DNA of 64,000 nt from Salvelinus alpinus (Eukaryota; Chordata; Actinopteri; Salmoniformes; Salmonidae), in NCBI RefSeq assembly GCF_045679555.1, contig NC_092090.1, forward strand, positions 33,840,731 through 33,904,730. Reading direction: 5' to 3'. A program made the translations under genes and the position numbers. The notes below the pieces were generated by a model, which worked only from the letters and a program-made list of their open reading frames with translations, was not told the origin of the DNA and made no database searches. This document shows positions 26,593-49,948 of this stretch, piece by piece; positions within the stretch are counted from its first letter, which is position 1; every line of letters begins with the position of its first letter.

Positions 26593-26822
26593 GAGGGGTA
26601 TACTACAAAGCTTAATCAATGAGTTAGCCAGATAACATGCCCAAATATTCTGAAATAACTTGAATCTTGAAATGGGCATGGTGTAATTGACTCAACAGCC
26701 AAAAACACATATCAAAGTTTAACTTTCATAATGAAACAGAAAATCAGTAGGTGTAGTTATTTCTGGTTGTTTATCAAAGTTAGCTGGCTAACTCATTGAT
26801 CCTACTTTGTAGTATACCCCTC
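26593..26822. mobile_element. MITE with roughly 45-bp terminal inverted repeats
   Basis: The left end GAGGGGTATACTACAAAG...ATCAATGAGTTAGCCAG is mirrored at the right end by CTGGCTAACTCATTGATC...CTTTGTAGTATACCCCTC, with a few differences. The element is 230 bp and has no coding capacity. No clear target-site duplication is seen, so the superfamily is left open. Confidence 0.8.
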
Positions 26823-27577
26823 GGGTATGACATTGGTTGTTGTGTTCCAAACAGCATTGGCGCATTCTGTACCATTTCCATACATCAAGAGCACTCAATA
26901 TAAATATAACAATTGTAGGAGTATAAACTAAATCTCCATGAGGGTTAAGAAAAAAGCTGAACACCATTTAAAGCTATCAAGTTGCTTATTTTCTGTCGAT
27001 TGCCACTCTGACACCTTCAGTGTAGTGTCTGTTCTGATTCTTGATTGGTTCTCATTCTTTGAGGTTGTAGATACAATGACAAATTACATACACATACACA
27101 CGGGGACGGCGCTAGCCTTTAGGGGGCCCTAAGCGAGACTTGTTTGGGGGGGCCCCCACCTCTCGGCAAAACATTTTAGTGCCTCCCCCTCTTGACGGTG
27201 GAGAGAAATAAAGTTAATTTACTGCAAATTCTACACATTTTGCCATAAGGCGTAGAGAAAACGTTGCCGTTTTAAAGGTGATTGACCTGTGTTTTATATG
27301 TTTCCACACTATACTGTGAAATTGTGAACATGATAATGCTTTTAGTGTAAGAGCTGTTTGAAAAGACCGCCAAAAATGTCAGTCTAATTTGGTGTGATGG
27401 AGTTTTGGCCTTCCATGGTGAAATCACCATGGGCTAAATTGGTTATTATAAACTGGGTGGTTCGAGCCCTTAATGCTGATTGGCTGACAGCCGTGGTATA
27501 TCAGACCGTATACCACGGGTATGACAAAACATTTATTTTTACTGCTCTAATTAAGTTGGTAACCAGTTTATAATAGC

Positions 27578-30500
27578 AATTTTTTACTTTTTAATTTATT
27601 TCACTTTTCTTTAACCAGGTAGGCTAGTTGAGAACAAGTTCCCATTTACAACTGCAACCTGGCCAAGATAAAGCAAAGCAGTGCGACACAAACAACAACA
27701 CAGAGTTGAGTTACACATGGAATAAACAAGCGTACAGTCAATAACACAATAGAAAAAAAAGAAAGTCTATATACAGTGTGTGCAAATGGCGTGAGGAGGT
27801 AAGGCAATAAATAGGCCATAGTAGCAAGTAATTACAATTTAGCTAATTAACACTGGAGTGATAGATGTGAAGATGATGATGTGCGAGTAGAAATGCTGGT
27901 GTGCAAAAGAGCAGAAAAGTAAATAAAAACAATATGGGGATGAGGTAGGTAGATTGGATGGGCTATTTACAGATGGGCTATGTACAGCTGCAGCGGTCGG
28001 TTAGCTGCTCGGATAGCTGATGTTTAAAGTTAGTGAGGGAAATATAAGGCTTCAGCGATTTTTGCAATTTGTTCCAGTCATTGACAGCAGGGAACTGAAA
28101 GGAAAGGCGGCCAAAGGAGGTGTTGGCTTTGGGGATGACCAGTGAGATATACCTGCTGGAGCGCATGCTACGGGTGGGCGTTGTTGTCGTGACCAGTGAG
28201 CTGAGATAAGGTGGAGCTTTAACTAGCAAAGACTTATAGATGACCTGGAGCCAGTGGGTCTGGCGACGAATATGTAGCGAGGGCCAGCCGATTAGAGCAT
28301 ACAGGTTGCAGTGGTGGGTAGTATATGGGGCTTTGGTGACAAAACAGATGGCACTTTGATAGACTGCATCCAGTTTGCTGAGTAGAGTGTTGGAGGCTAT
28401 TTTGTAAATGACATCGCCGAAGTCGAGGATCGGTAGGATAGTCAGTTTTACTAGGGTATGTTTGGCGGCATGAGTGAAGGAGGCTTTGTTGCGAAATAGA
28501 AAGCCGATTCTAGATTTAATTTTGGATTGGAGATGTTTAATATGAGTCTGGAAGGAGAGTTTACAGTCTAGCCAGACACCTAGGTATTTGTAGTTGTCCA
28601 CATATTTTGAACCATCCAGAGTAGTGTTGCTAGTCGGGCGGGCGGGTGCGGGCAGCGAATGGTTGAAAAGCATGCATTTAGTTTTACTAACGTTTAAGAG
28701 CAGTTGGAGGCCACGGAAGGAGTGTTGTATGGCATTGAAGCTTGTTTGGAGGTTTGTTAACACAGTGTCCAAAGAAGGGCCAGATGTATACAGAATGGTG
28801 TCGTCTACGTAGAGGTGGATCAGGGAGTCACAAGAAGCAAGAGCGACATCGTTGATTTATACAAGTCAGCCCGAGAATTGAACCCTGGAGCACCCCCATA
28901 GAGACTGCCAGAGGTCCGGACAACAGGCCCTCCGATTTGACACACTGAACTCTATCTGAGAAGTAGTTGGTGAACCAGGCGAGGCAGTCATTTGAGAAAC
29001 CAAGGCTGTTGAGTCTGCTGATAAGAATACGGTGATTGACAGAGTCGAAAGCCTTGGCCAGGTCGATGAAGACGGCTGCACAGTACAATCTTTTATCGAT
29101 GGCGGCTTTGATATCGTTTAGTACCTTGAGCGTGGCTGAGGTGCACCCGTGACCAGCTCGGAAACCGGATTGCACAGCGGAGAAGGTACGGTGGGATTTG
29201 AAATGGTCAGTGATCTGTTTATTAACTTGGCTTTTGAAGACTTTAGAAAGGCAGGGCAGGATGGATATAGGTCTATAACAGTTTGGGTCTAGAGTGTCAC
29301 ACCCTTTGAAGAGGGGGATGACTGCGACAGCTTTCCAATCTTTAGGGATCTCGGACGATACGAAAGACAGGTTGAACAAACTGGTAATAGGGGTTGCAAC
29401 AACGGCGGCGGATAATTTTAGAAAGAGAGGGTCCAGATGGTCTAGCCCAGCTGATTTGTACGGGTCCAGGTTTTGCAGCTCTTTCAGAACATCTGCTATC
29501 TGGATTTGGGTGAAAGAGAAGCTGGGGAGGCTTGGGCAAGTAGCTGCGGGGGGTGCAGAGCTGTTGGCCGGGGTTGGGGTAGCCAGGAGGAAAGCATGGC
29601 CAGCCGTAGAGAAGAAATGCTTATTGAAATTCTCGATTAGTATGGATTTATCGCTGGTGACAGTGTTACCTAGCCTCAGTGCAGTGGACAGCTGGGAGGA
29701 GGTGCTCTTGTTCTACATGGACTAACTTTTTGGAGTTAGAGCTACAGGATGCAAATTTCTGTTTGAAAAAGCTAGCCTTTGCTTTCCTGACTGACTGCGT
29801 GTATTGGTTCCTGACTTCCCTGAACAGTTCCATATCGCAGGGACTATTCGATGCTATTGCAGTCCGCCACAGGATGTTTTTGTGCTGGTCGAGGGCAGTC
29901 CAGTGTGGAGTGAACCAAGGGCTATATCTGTTCTTAGTTCTACATTTTTTGAAAGGGGCATGCTTATTTAAGATGGTGAGGAAATAACTTTTAAAGAACA
30001 ACCAGGCATCCTCGACTGACGGGATGAGGTCAATATCCTTCCAGGACACCCGGGCCAGGTCGATTAGAAAGGCCTGCTCGCAGAAGTGTTTTATGGAGCA
30101 TTTGACAATGATGAAGGGTGGTCGTTTAACCGCGGACCCATAGCAGATGCAGGCAATGAGGCAGTGATCGCTGAGATCCTGATTAAAAACAGCAGAGGTG
30201 TATTTGGAGGGCAAGTTGGTTAGGATAATATCTATGAGGGTGCCCATGTTTACGGATTTAGGGTTGTACCTGGTGGGTTCCTTGATAATTTGTGTGAGAT
30301 TGAGGGCATCTAGCTTAGATTGTAGGACTGCTGGTGGGTTAAGCATATCCCAGTTTAGGTCACCTAACAGAACGAACTCTGAAGATAGATGAGGGGCAAT
30401 CAATTCACATATGGTGTCCAGGGCTCAGCTGGGAGCTGAGGGGGGTCTATAACAGGCGGCAACAGTGAGAGACTTATTTCTGGAGAGATACATTTTTAAA

Positions 30501-31057
30501 ATTAGAAGCTCGAACTGTTTGGGCATAGACCTGGAAAGTATGACAGAACTTTGCAAGCTATCTCTGCAGTAGATTGCAACTCCTCCCCCTTTGGCAGTTC
30601 TATCTTGACGGAAAATGTTGTAGATGGGGATGGAAATCTCAGAATTTTTGGTGGCCTTCGTAAACCAGGATTCAGACACGGCAAGGACATCAGGGTTGGC
30701 GGAGTGTGCTAAAGCAGTGAGTAAAACAAACTTAGGGAGGAGGCTTCTGATGTTAACATGCATGAAACCAAGGCTTTTGCGGTTACTGAAGTCAACAAAT
30801 GAGAGCGGCTGGGGACACGCAGGGTCTGGGTTAACCTCCACATCACCCGAGGAACAGAGGAGGAGTAGGATGAGGGTACGGCTAAAGGCTATCAAAACTG
30901 GTCGTCTCGTGCGTTGGGGACAGAGAATAAAAGGAGCAGATTTTTGGGCGTGGTAGAAAAGATTCACGGCATAATGTACAGACAGGGGTATGGTGGGGTG
31001 CGGGTACAGTGGAGGTAACCGCATGTGTGGGAGGTGGGACAAAGGAGGTATCTGAGG
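27578..31057 (-). mobile_element. LINE (jockey/L2/Rex-like) with endonuclease and RT regions
   Basis: About 3.5 kb on the minus strand. Reading order is endonuclease (about 31126-29700), reverse transcriptase (about 29379-28750) and C-terminal domain (to 27978), followed by 3' UTR. It is inserted in the repeat described at 27440-31145. The element looks close to full length for the ORF2-like part. No ORF1 is seen upstream. Confidence 0.85.
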
Positions 31058-31126
31058 CATCCAGGCACTCCGCGTTGTGTCGTGAAAAGAACATCCCTTC
31101 GCCTTGGTATATTGGCCATAAACCAC
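27978..31126 (-). pseudogene. LINE ORF2-type polyprotein, broken by frameshifts
   Basis: Fragments in order: 30425-31126 with MHVNIRSLLPKF (apurinic-type endonuclease start) and VAIYCRDS; 29666-30403 with VLLGDLNWDM and DLSDHCLIACI (endonuclease His/Asp region); 28828-29379 with FIDLAKAFDSVNH (RT motif A), then GVLQGSILG; and 27978-28772 with NYKYLGVWLD and LDFGDVIY. The catalytic YVDD lies near 28800-28812, between two of these fragments. At least two frame breaks are visible: near 28855 between QGS and YVDD, and near 30410. Confidence 0.85.
30821..30847 (-). other. Degenerate 2A-like motif at the LINE ORF N-terminus
   Basis: The minus strand encodes GDVEVNPDP, preceded by a Leu-rich run ending LLLLCSS. 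The 2A ribosome-skipping consensus is D-V/I-E-x-N-P-G-P. Here G is replaced by D, a single GGC-to-GAC type change, so skipping would be expected to fail in this copy. 2A-like sequences are known at the N-terminus of some non-LTR retrotransposons. The assignment is by motif only. Confidence 0.6.
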
Positions 31127-31169
31127 ACCCCCCCGTGCCTTATTTCTTAAATATCAATAAGAAAGATAG

Positions 31170-31455
31170 TTCCAAACCTCTCTGCCAATAACAGTTATTA
31201 TGTTTATGTTTATTATTATGTTTTTCCGTCCCTACTCAGACCACTCCCAGACAGTCTTATCAAAATTCTTCCTTGAGAAATTTCTCTTTGCTAAGAAGCT
31301 ATTTTTGTTATTTTTTGATCATTTTAATTCCAAACCTTTCTGCCAATAACAGTTCATTATGTTTTTCCCTCCCCACCCAGACCACTCCCAGACAGTCTTA
31401 TCAAAATACTTCCTTGAGAAATGTATCTTTGCTAAGAAGCTATTTTTGTTTGTTT
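31170..31455. repeat. Imperfect tandem duplication, unit about 130-160 bp
   Basis: TTCCAAACCTCTCTGCCAAT...CAGACAGTCTTATCAAAATT...GCTAAGAAGCTATTTTTG (from 31170) recurs from 31329 with small changes (CTTTCTGCC, AAATAC). Non-coding. The first copy has extra TTATTATGTTTA units. Confidence 0.8.
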
Positions 31456-31937
31456 TAAATTAAAATGATAAACTATCACAGTAAGGTACTTAATTGTTGC
31501 CCAGAAATAATTTGATAGAGATAAAAACGCTGCATTGCACATTTACAGCAAGTTGTGTGCCATTCTACACATTTTGCCATGGGGCAGAGAAAAACATGAC
31601 AGTTTTACAGTTAATTTCCTGCAATTCTACCCATTTTGTAATTACTTACGCCATGTTTATATGATATCTGAGTGACAGTGACGAACAAAATCAAATCAAA
31701 TTTTATTGGTCACATACACATGGTTAGCAGATGTTAATGCGAGTGTAGTGAAATGCTTGTGCTTCTAGTTCCGACCGTGCGGTAATATCTAACAAGTAAT
31801 CTAACAATTGCACAACAACTACCATATACACACAACTCTAAAGGAATTAATAAGAATATGTACATATAAATATATGGATGAGCGATGGCCGAACGGCATA
31901 GGCAAGATGCAGTAGATGGTATAGAGTACAGTATATA

Positions 31938-33572
<1,635 letters not shown>

Positions 33573-33733
33573 TACATATGAGATGAGTAATGTAGGGTAT
33601 GTAAACATTATATAAAGTGGCATTGTTTAAAGTGACTAGTGATACATTTATTACATCCAAGTTTTAATTATTAAAGTGGCTAGAGATTGAGTCAGTATGT
33701 TGGCAGCAGTCGCTCAATGTTAGTGATGGCTGT

Positions 33734-35636
33734 TTAATAGTCTGATGGCTTTGAGATAGAAGCTTTCAGTCTCTCGGTCCCAGCTTTGATGCACCTATAC
33801 TGACCTAGCCTTCTGGATGATAGCAGGTTGAACAGGCAGTGGCTCGGGTGGTTGTTGTCCTTGATGATCTTTTTGGCCTTCCTGTGACATCGGGTGGTGT
33901 AGGTGTCCTGGAGGGCAGGTAGTTTGCTCCCGGTGATGCGTTGTGCAGACCTCACTACCCTCTGGAGAGCCTTACGGTTGTGGGTGGAGTTGTACCAGGC
34001 GGTGATACAGCCCGACAGGATGCTCACGATTGTGGATCTGTAAAAGTTTGAGTGTTTTTGGTGACAAGCCAAATTTCTTCAGCCTTCTTCACCACGCTGT
34101 CTGTGTGGGTGGACCATTTCAGTTTGTCCGTCATGTGTACGCCGAGGAATTTAACTTTCCACCTTCTCCACTACTGTCCCGTCGATGTGGATAGGGGGGT
34201 GCTCCCTCTGCTGTTTCCTGAAGTCCATAATCATCTCCTTTGTTTTGTTGACGTTGAGTGTGAGGTTATTTTCCTGACACCACACTCCAAGGGCCCTCAC
34301 CTCCTCCCCGTAGGCCGTCTCGTCGTTGTTGGTAATCAATTCTAACACTGTAGTGTCGTCTGCAAACTTGATGATTGAGTTGGAGGCGTGCATGGCCACG
34401 CAGTCCTGGGTGAACAGGGAGTACAGGAGAGGGCTGATAATGCACCCTTGTGGGGCCCCAGTGTTGAGGATCAGCGGGGTGGAGATGTTGTTTCCTACCC
34501 TCACTACCTGGGGGCGGCCCGTCAGAAAGTCCAGGACCCAGTTGCACAGGGCGGGGTCGAGACCCAGGGTCTCGGGCTTAATGATGAGTTTTGAGTGTAC
34601 TGTGGTGTTAAATGCTGAGCTGTAATCGATGAACAACATTCTTACATAGGTATTCCTCTTGTCCAGATGGGTTAGGGCAGTGTGCAGTGTGCAGTGTGAT
34701 TGTGATTGCGTCATCTGTGGACCTATTGGGGCGGTAAGCAAATTGGAGTGGGTCCATGGTGTCAGGTAGGGTGGAGGTGATGTGATCCTTGACTAGTCTC
34801 TCAAAGCACTTCATGATGACGGAAGTGAGTGCTACGGGGCGGTAGTTGTTTATCTCAGTTACCTTAGCTTTCTTGGGAACAGGAACAATTGTGGCCCTCT
34901 TGAAGCATGTGGGAACAGCAGACTGGGATAGGGATTGATTGAATATGTCCATAAACACACCAGCCAGCTGGTCTGCGCATGCTCTGAGGACGCGGCTAGG
35001 GATGTCGTCTGGGCCGGTAGCCTTGCGAGGGTTAACACGTTTAAATGTTTTACTCACGTTGGCTGCAGTGAAGGAGAGCCCGCAGGTTTTGGTAGCTGGC
35101 CGTGTCAGTGGCAATGTATTGTCCTCAAAGCGAGCAAATAAGTTGTTTAGTTTGTCTGGGGGCAAGACATCGGTGTCCGCGACGGGCTGGTTTTCTTTTT
35201 GTAATCCGTGATTGACTGTAGACCCTGCCACATACGTCTCGTGTCTGAGCCGTTGAATTGCGACTCTACTTTGTCTCTATACTGACGCTTAGCTTGTTTG
35301 ATTGCCTTGCGGAGGGAATAGCTACACTGTTTGTATTTGGTCATGTTTCCCGGTCGCTTTGCCATGATTAAAAGCAGTGGTTCGCGCTTTCAGTTTTGCG
35401 CGATTGCTGCCATCAATCCATGGTTTCTGGTTGGGGAAAGTTTTAATAGTCACCGTGGTTACAACATCACCGATGCACTTGCTAATAAACTCGCTCACCG
35501 AATCAGCGTATACATCAATGTTGTTGTCTGAGGCTATCCGGAACATATCCCAGTCCACTTGATCGAAGCAATCTTGAAGCGTGGAATCCGATTGGTCGGA
35601 GGCACCCTGGAGGTCAGGGCCCCTGGGCATGTGCAC
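33734..35636 (-). pseudogene. LINE reverse transcriptase remnants
   Basis: Fragments: 35322-35636 (linker, QKPWIDGSNRAKLKART), 34608-35231 (RT N-terminal half with RKATGPDDIPSRVLR, VPVPKKAKVTEINNYRPVAL and [16 protein letters not shown]), 34151-34741 ([11 protein letters not shown] motif [17 protein letters not shown] and the catalytic FADDT), and 33734-34072 (C-terminal domain). Frame changes separate them. Gene type is clear. The clade is only narrowed to the jockey superfamily (L2/Rex-like). Confidence 0.9.
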
Positions 35637-35746
35637 GGTCGGTATTCGGCCATGATTACTACAAGTTTAGATAGCTGGCTAGACTAAATACCAATAAAAA
35701 AATGTGTTAAATTGTACCTGGTGCAGTCTACAATTCTTATTCTTAA

Positions 35747-36102
35747 AGCTGCAATATGTAACTTTGGGTGACCAAATCAACATAGAAATATGAGTTATAG
35801 ATCTGTCATTCTCATTTAAATCAAGTCTAAGAAGCGGTAGATCTGCTCTATGTGTGCTATTTCTATGCTTCCCGTGCTTAAGTTTGGTATTTGCGTAGTT
35901 TACTTTTGGTTTTATACAACCGCTTCAAACAGCTGAAAATACAGTCTTTTTGGTTACTGAAAAGATATTGCACAGCGGTTTAGAAGGTACAGTAATTCAC
36001 TACACTATACATTGCTTGTTTTGTCACATAAACTGGAATTAGGCAAACTATTTGAATTTTAGCAACCAGTAAATGGTGGAATGATTTCTGCATATTGCAC
36101 CT
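35747..36102. mobile_element. TTAA-flanked MITE, 356 bp
   Basis: Termini AGCTGCAATATG and CATATTGCACCT form a 12-bp inverted repeat with one mismatch. Each end is directly flanked by TTAA (35743-35746, 36103-36106). A TTAA target and AGG-type termini fit the Kolobok or piggyBac groups. There is no coding capacity. Confidence 0.75.
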
Positions 36103-36209
36103 TTAATAGTAAGTTGAGACACTAACTGAGTAAAAAATATAAATATATAATAATTGGTTGGGCCCCTTAAGTGACCACTTATTTCGCTTATGCCTGGAAC
36201 CGGCCCTGC

Positions 36210-37630
36210 ACACACACACATTTCCACCCGAGTCAGACACCAACATGTTTGATAAATTTGACTCATATTTCTGTCCACTGTGTGCTGCCTTGCCTACGAA
36301 CACGGAACTTCAGCGCATTAGAAATCCGAATCCAACACCCCGTCATGATCTGGATAAACCCCGTCCATGTCATTTTTCTCATCCAATGTGCTTCCAAACA
36401 TACAATAACTACCCAATAGAATGTGTTCTTTATTGCAAGACGTATGTCATGATTGGATCATTGTACTGTCACTTTAACCCAACCATGCACCTTGCACGCC
36501 TTGGCTACACTTCAGAAATCTGAAATTGGTGGTTTGACAAACTAGCTTGTATTGTGTGTCTACATTAGCTAGTCTTTTGTCAATGTGACGTTAACTGTCT
36601 AACCTTTTATAACGATATAGCTAATCACTGTATTCAACGTCGCTTGCGTTTCGTATCCACGAGTCAAGAGTCACCAACAACGGAGGATATGCCAGCCAAG
36701 CCAAGGTGGAAGTAGCTAAAGTAACCATATCAACAGACAAGACAGGCTCGAGACTGGGGACAGGGGTAAAACAAAAATGATCTGATTAGGAATATGACCG
36801 CAAACTAACAAGGGAAATTGTTATCTATTGGTAAAATAAGCGTTTACCACGTGTAACCTTATTTCAATGAGTCTAATAGCTAGCTACAAAGAACGTATTG
36901 CTACCCTATGTTGCTATCTCGCGTAGTAGCGACAATGATTAGCAGTTAACGCGTAGCGACTACGTTGAATTGCATTGGATAGCGCTATAAAGGTTAGCTA
37001 GATTAACGTTTGAATACAGTATTTTCTATATACATAATTAAGATCCATAATCAAGCTGTATCATTAGGATGGCAATAGTTGCTTTCTAGTGTCTGACTAG
37101 CACTTTCAGTGCAAGCAGCTAGCCAAACCAGTTTGGTAAATCTGTGTTAATGCAGTCAGGTTGCTAATGCGTTAGCTAGCTACTGTAGGTTTACGATTTG
37201 GTGGATAAATACACTTTTTCTATCTATCTTGAAACGACTCAGGACCCACCAGAATCGTTCAGATATTTTGACACTGGACTCGTTAGATAGCTAAATAAAT
37301 TTGGCACTTGCATGCTGGCTAGTGTTTGTCCACGTTTGTTGCATTTAGGCCACGTCGCTGCAGATGCATTTCATCTTACAGCGTCGTTGGATGAATGCAA
37401 ACAAGACTGTGCGGAAGAGGGAAGGCGCGTGAATAACTGTTCCCCACATTCCCTGCAGCTAACTAATGCAAGAAACTCGTTTGGGGTTTGATACAAATGC
37501 TTTCTTTATTGACTATCTCAGTGGCTGTGTGTTTGCTGTAATTGAACGGCATGTCAGCTACCCAATTTGTTTACCAGGAGAAGCATAGGCTTATTTAGTT
37601 TTCTAGATCAGTTATCTAATACATTCTGAA
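36210..37630 (+). promoter_or_regulatory. Intergenic sequence and probable GOLM2 promoter / 5' UTR
   Basis: Starts with a short CA repeat (36209-36220). No ORF with recognisable content is present. The last 300 bases before the GOLM2 start contain more CpGs than the flanks. I see no clear TATA box. The transcription start and any non-coding exon cannot be fixed from sequence alone. Confidence 0.35.
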
Positions 37631-48012
<10,382 letters not shown>

Positions 48013-49385
48013 ACCTTGTCAACTTGCTCTAGGATTTGGGATAGAAAATTCAATCCTCCGCATTGTTTCAATTATGCTACGGATGTCATTCTTAGGACTG
48101 GTTGAAATCACGAAGATGTTTTTAGCTGCGTCTCTTATGGCGATGGACAATTCTGAAGACACGATTACAGATTATTATTCCATGAAGCAGTTTGACCTAA
48201 AACCATGTATCATTGAATCTATAAAACAATTCATGATAATATCATTCTGTGCAGCCGTTGACTTGCAACTATATTTGTTTTATAAGTTATTTGGTATTAG
48301 AATTTCTTAGCGATTACATTGATATAATGTACAAGAGTGCTATACAGTATACATTTCTTTTTTCTTTCCCCGTGACCGATTTATGAAGGCTTTTGTTTTG
48401 TTTACTACTTTGAATGAACTGTCAGCTGCAAGAATAGACTGAAGTGGTCTGGAAGAGCCAGTTTGGGCCAGAACCTCGCTGTCTTGGATGACTCTATTGC
48501 TGACCTGGTCACCTAGACTGGCAGGCATGGCATATTGCTTGAAATTGTCAACTTTAATTTGACTTGTCTTTACCTAAAAAAGGAATATGTTTCCCTTTGA
48601 TGTGGGACAGCTGTTGCTTGATAAAGAAAAATAACTGAACTATCGCTCCAAACTGTGTCAATGAATTTGACAGGACAGTTTCTTTGGCACTTTCTTATTG
48701 TTGGACTCTTGTATGGACGCCCACACTTCAAACACAGCCACGCCAACCAACGCAGCGCTTATGCCAAGGACTTCTCATGGCTTCTTAAACCTATTTGTTC
48801 ACCTTATTTCTGTCAGACATAACACTCAAGTGCTCATTCTGTCTTACAATTATGCTGTTGTTATTAATGCATGTAATCTTTTTTAATCAACCTGAAGAAC
48901 GTCTTGAAGCTGGAGGCAATACTTAGACCAGTTTAGAATTAGGAATCCTGTGGAAGACTAAATGCACATCTGTCCTGCTATTATGAATGGACTACAGTAG
49001 GCATAGATGTACATATTTGAATTGTTTCTATTTTAACTATAGGACGCAAAGGACTATTCTTCCTTTAAATAATAAGCATAATCCGTTTTGTTTAAAAGTT
49101 TTGTTTTTTTTCATATGGAAGGTCGGCATATTGAATGTACGCTGCTGATTGGTTTTTCAAGATCATAATGTAATTAAGATATTTGAGTAGTTAATTGTTA
49201 CAAAACTGAATTTAGATGCTAATAGATAAAACTGTGGAACCAGTGAACTTGTCCCCAGCTAAGTTTTCCCTCAAATTTCAACGTGTTACTGATCTGCTGG
49301 GGATTACTAAAAGCTGTTGGTATCACTGATCTTGGAGGTAATTTATAATTTCATACTGAAGAATAAATAATTAAGTGGTCATTAT
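48013..49385 (+). other. GOLM2 3' UTR with poly(A) signal
   Basis: About 1.35 kb of AT-rich non-coding sequence after the stop. AATAAA at 49362-49367 is the best candidate signal; the following bases repeat AATAA. ORFs here have no recognisable content. Confidence 0.55.
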
Positions 49386-49948
49386 TGATACAAGTAATTA
49401 AACAATTGTTTCTGTTTCCCCCTGAAAGCCTTTTGAGCCATGATTTGTTAAAAATATATATTTTGTTCTCTAACCTCTTGAGAATGTGCATGTGAACTGT
49501 ACTTTACCTGAAAAGGTGACTGACTGGCAATGGGAAAACTGCATGTGATTGTGGCCCATGTTGACTCCAATGTTTCCCACAGTTGTCAAGTTGGTTGGAT
49601 ATCCTTTGGGTGGTTGACCATTCTTGATACACACTGGAAACTGTTGAGTGTGAAACCCATCAGCGTTGCAGTTCCTGACACAAACCGTTGCGCCTGGCAC
49701 CTACTACCATACCCTGTTCAAAGGCACTTAAATGTTTTTGCCTTGCCCATTCACCCACTGAATGGCACACATACACAATCCATGTCTCAAGCCTTAAAAA
49801 TCCTTCTTTAACCTGTCTCATCCCATTAATCTACAGTGATTGAAATGGATTTAACAAGTGACATAAATAAGGGATCATAACTTTCGCCAGGTCAGTCTTA
49901 TGGAAAGAGCTGGTGTTCTTAATGTTTTGGATACTGAGTGTATACACG

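Larger units (their letters stand above)
27440..31145 (+). repeat. MITE-like repeat split by a LINE insertion
   Basis: The left part (27440-27577) holds GTGGTATATCAGACCGTATA and ends at AACCAGTTTATAATAGCAAT. The right part (about 31058-31145) resumes with ATCCAGGCACTCCGCGTTG and GGTATATTGGCCATA. An uninterrupted relative is readable at 54430-54680, where the same blocks run continuously. About 60 bases expected between the halves are missing. Confidence 0.75.
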
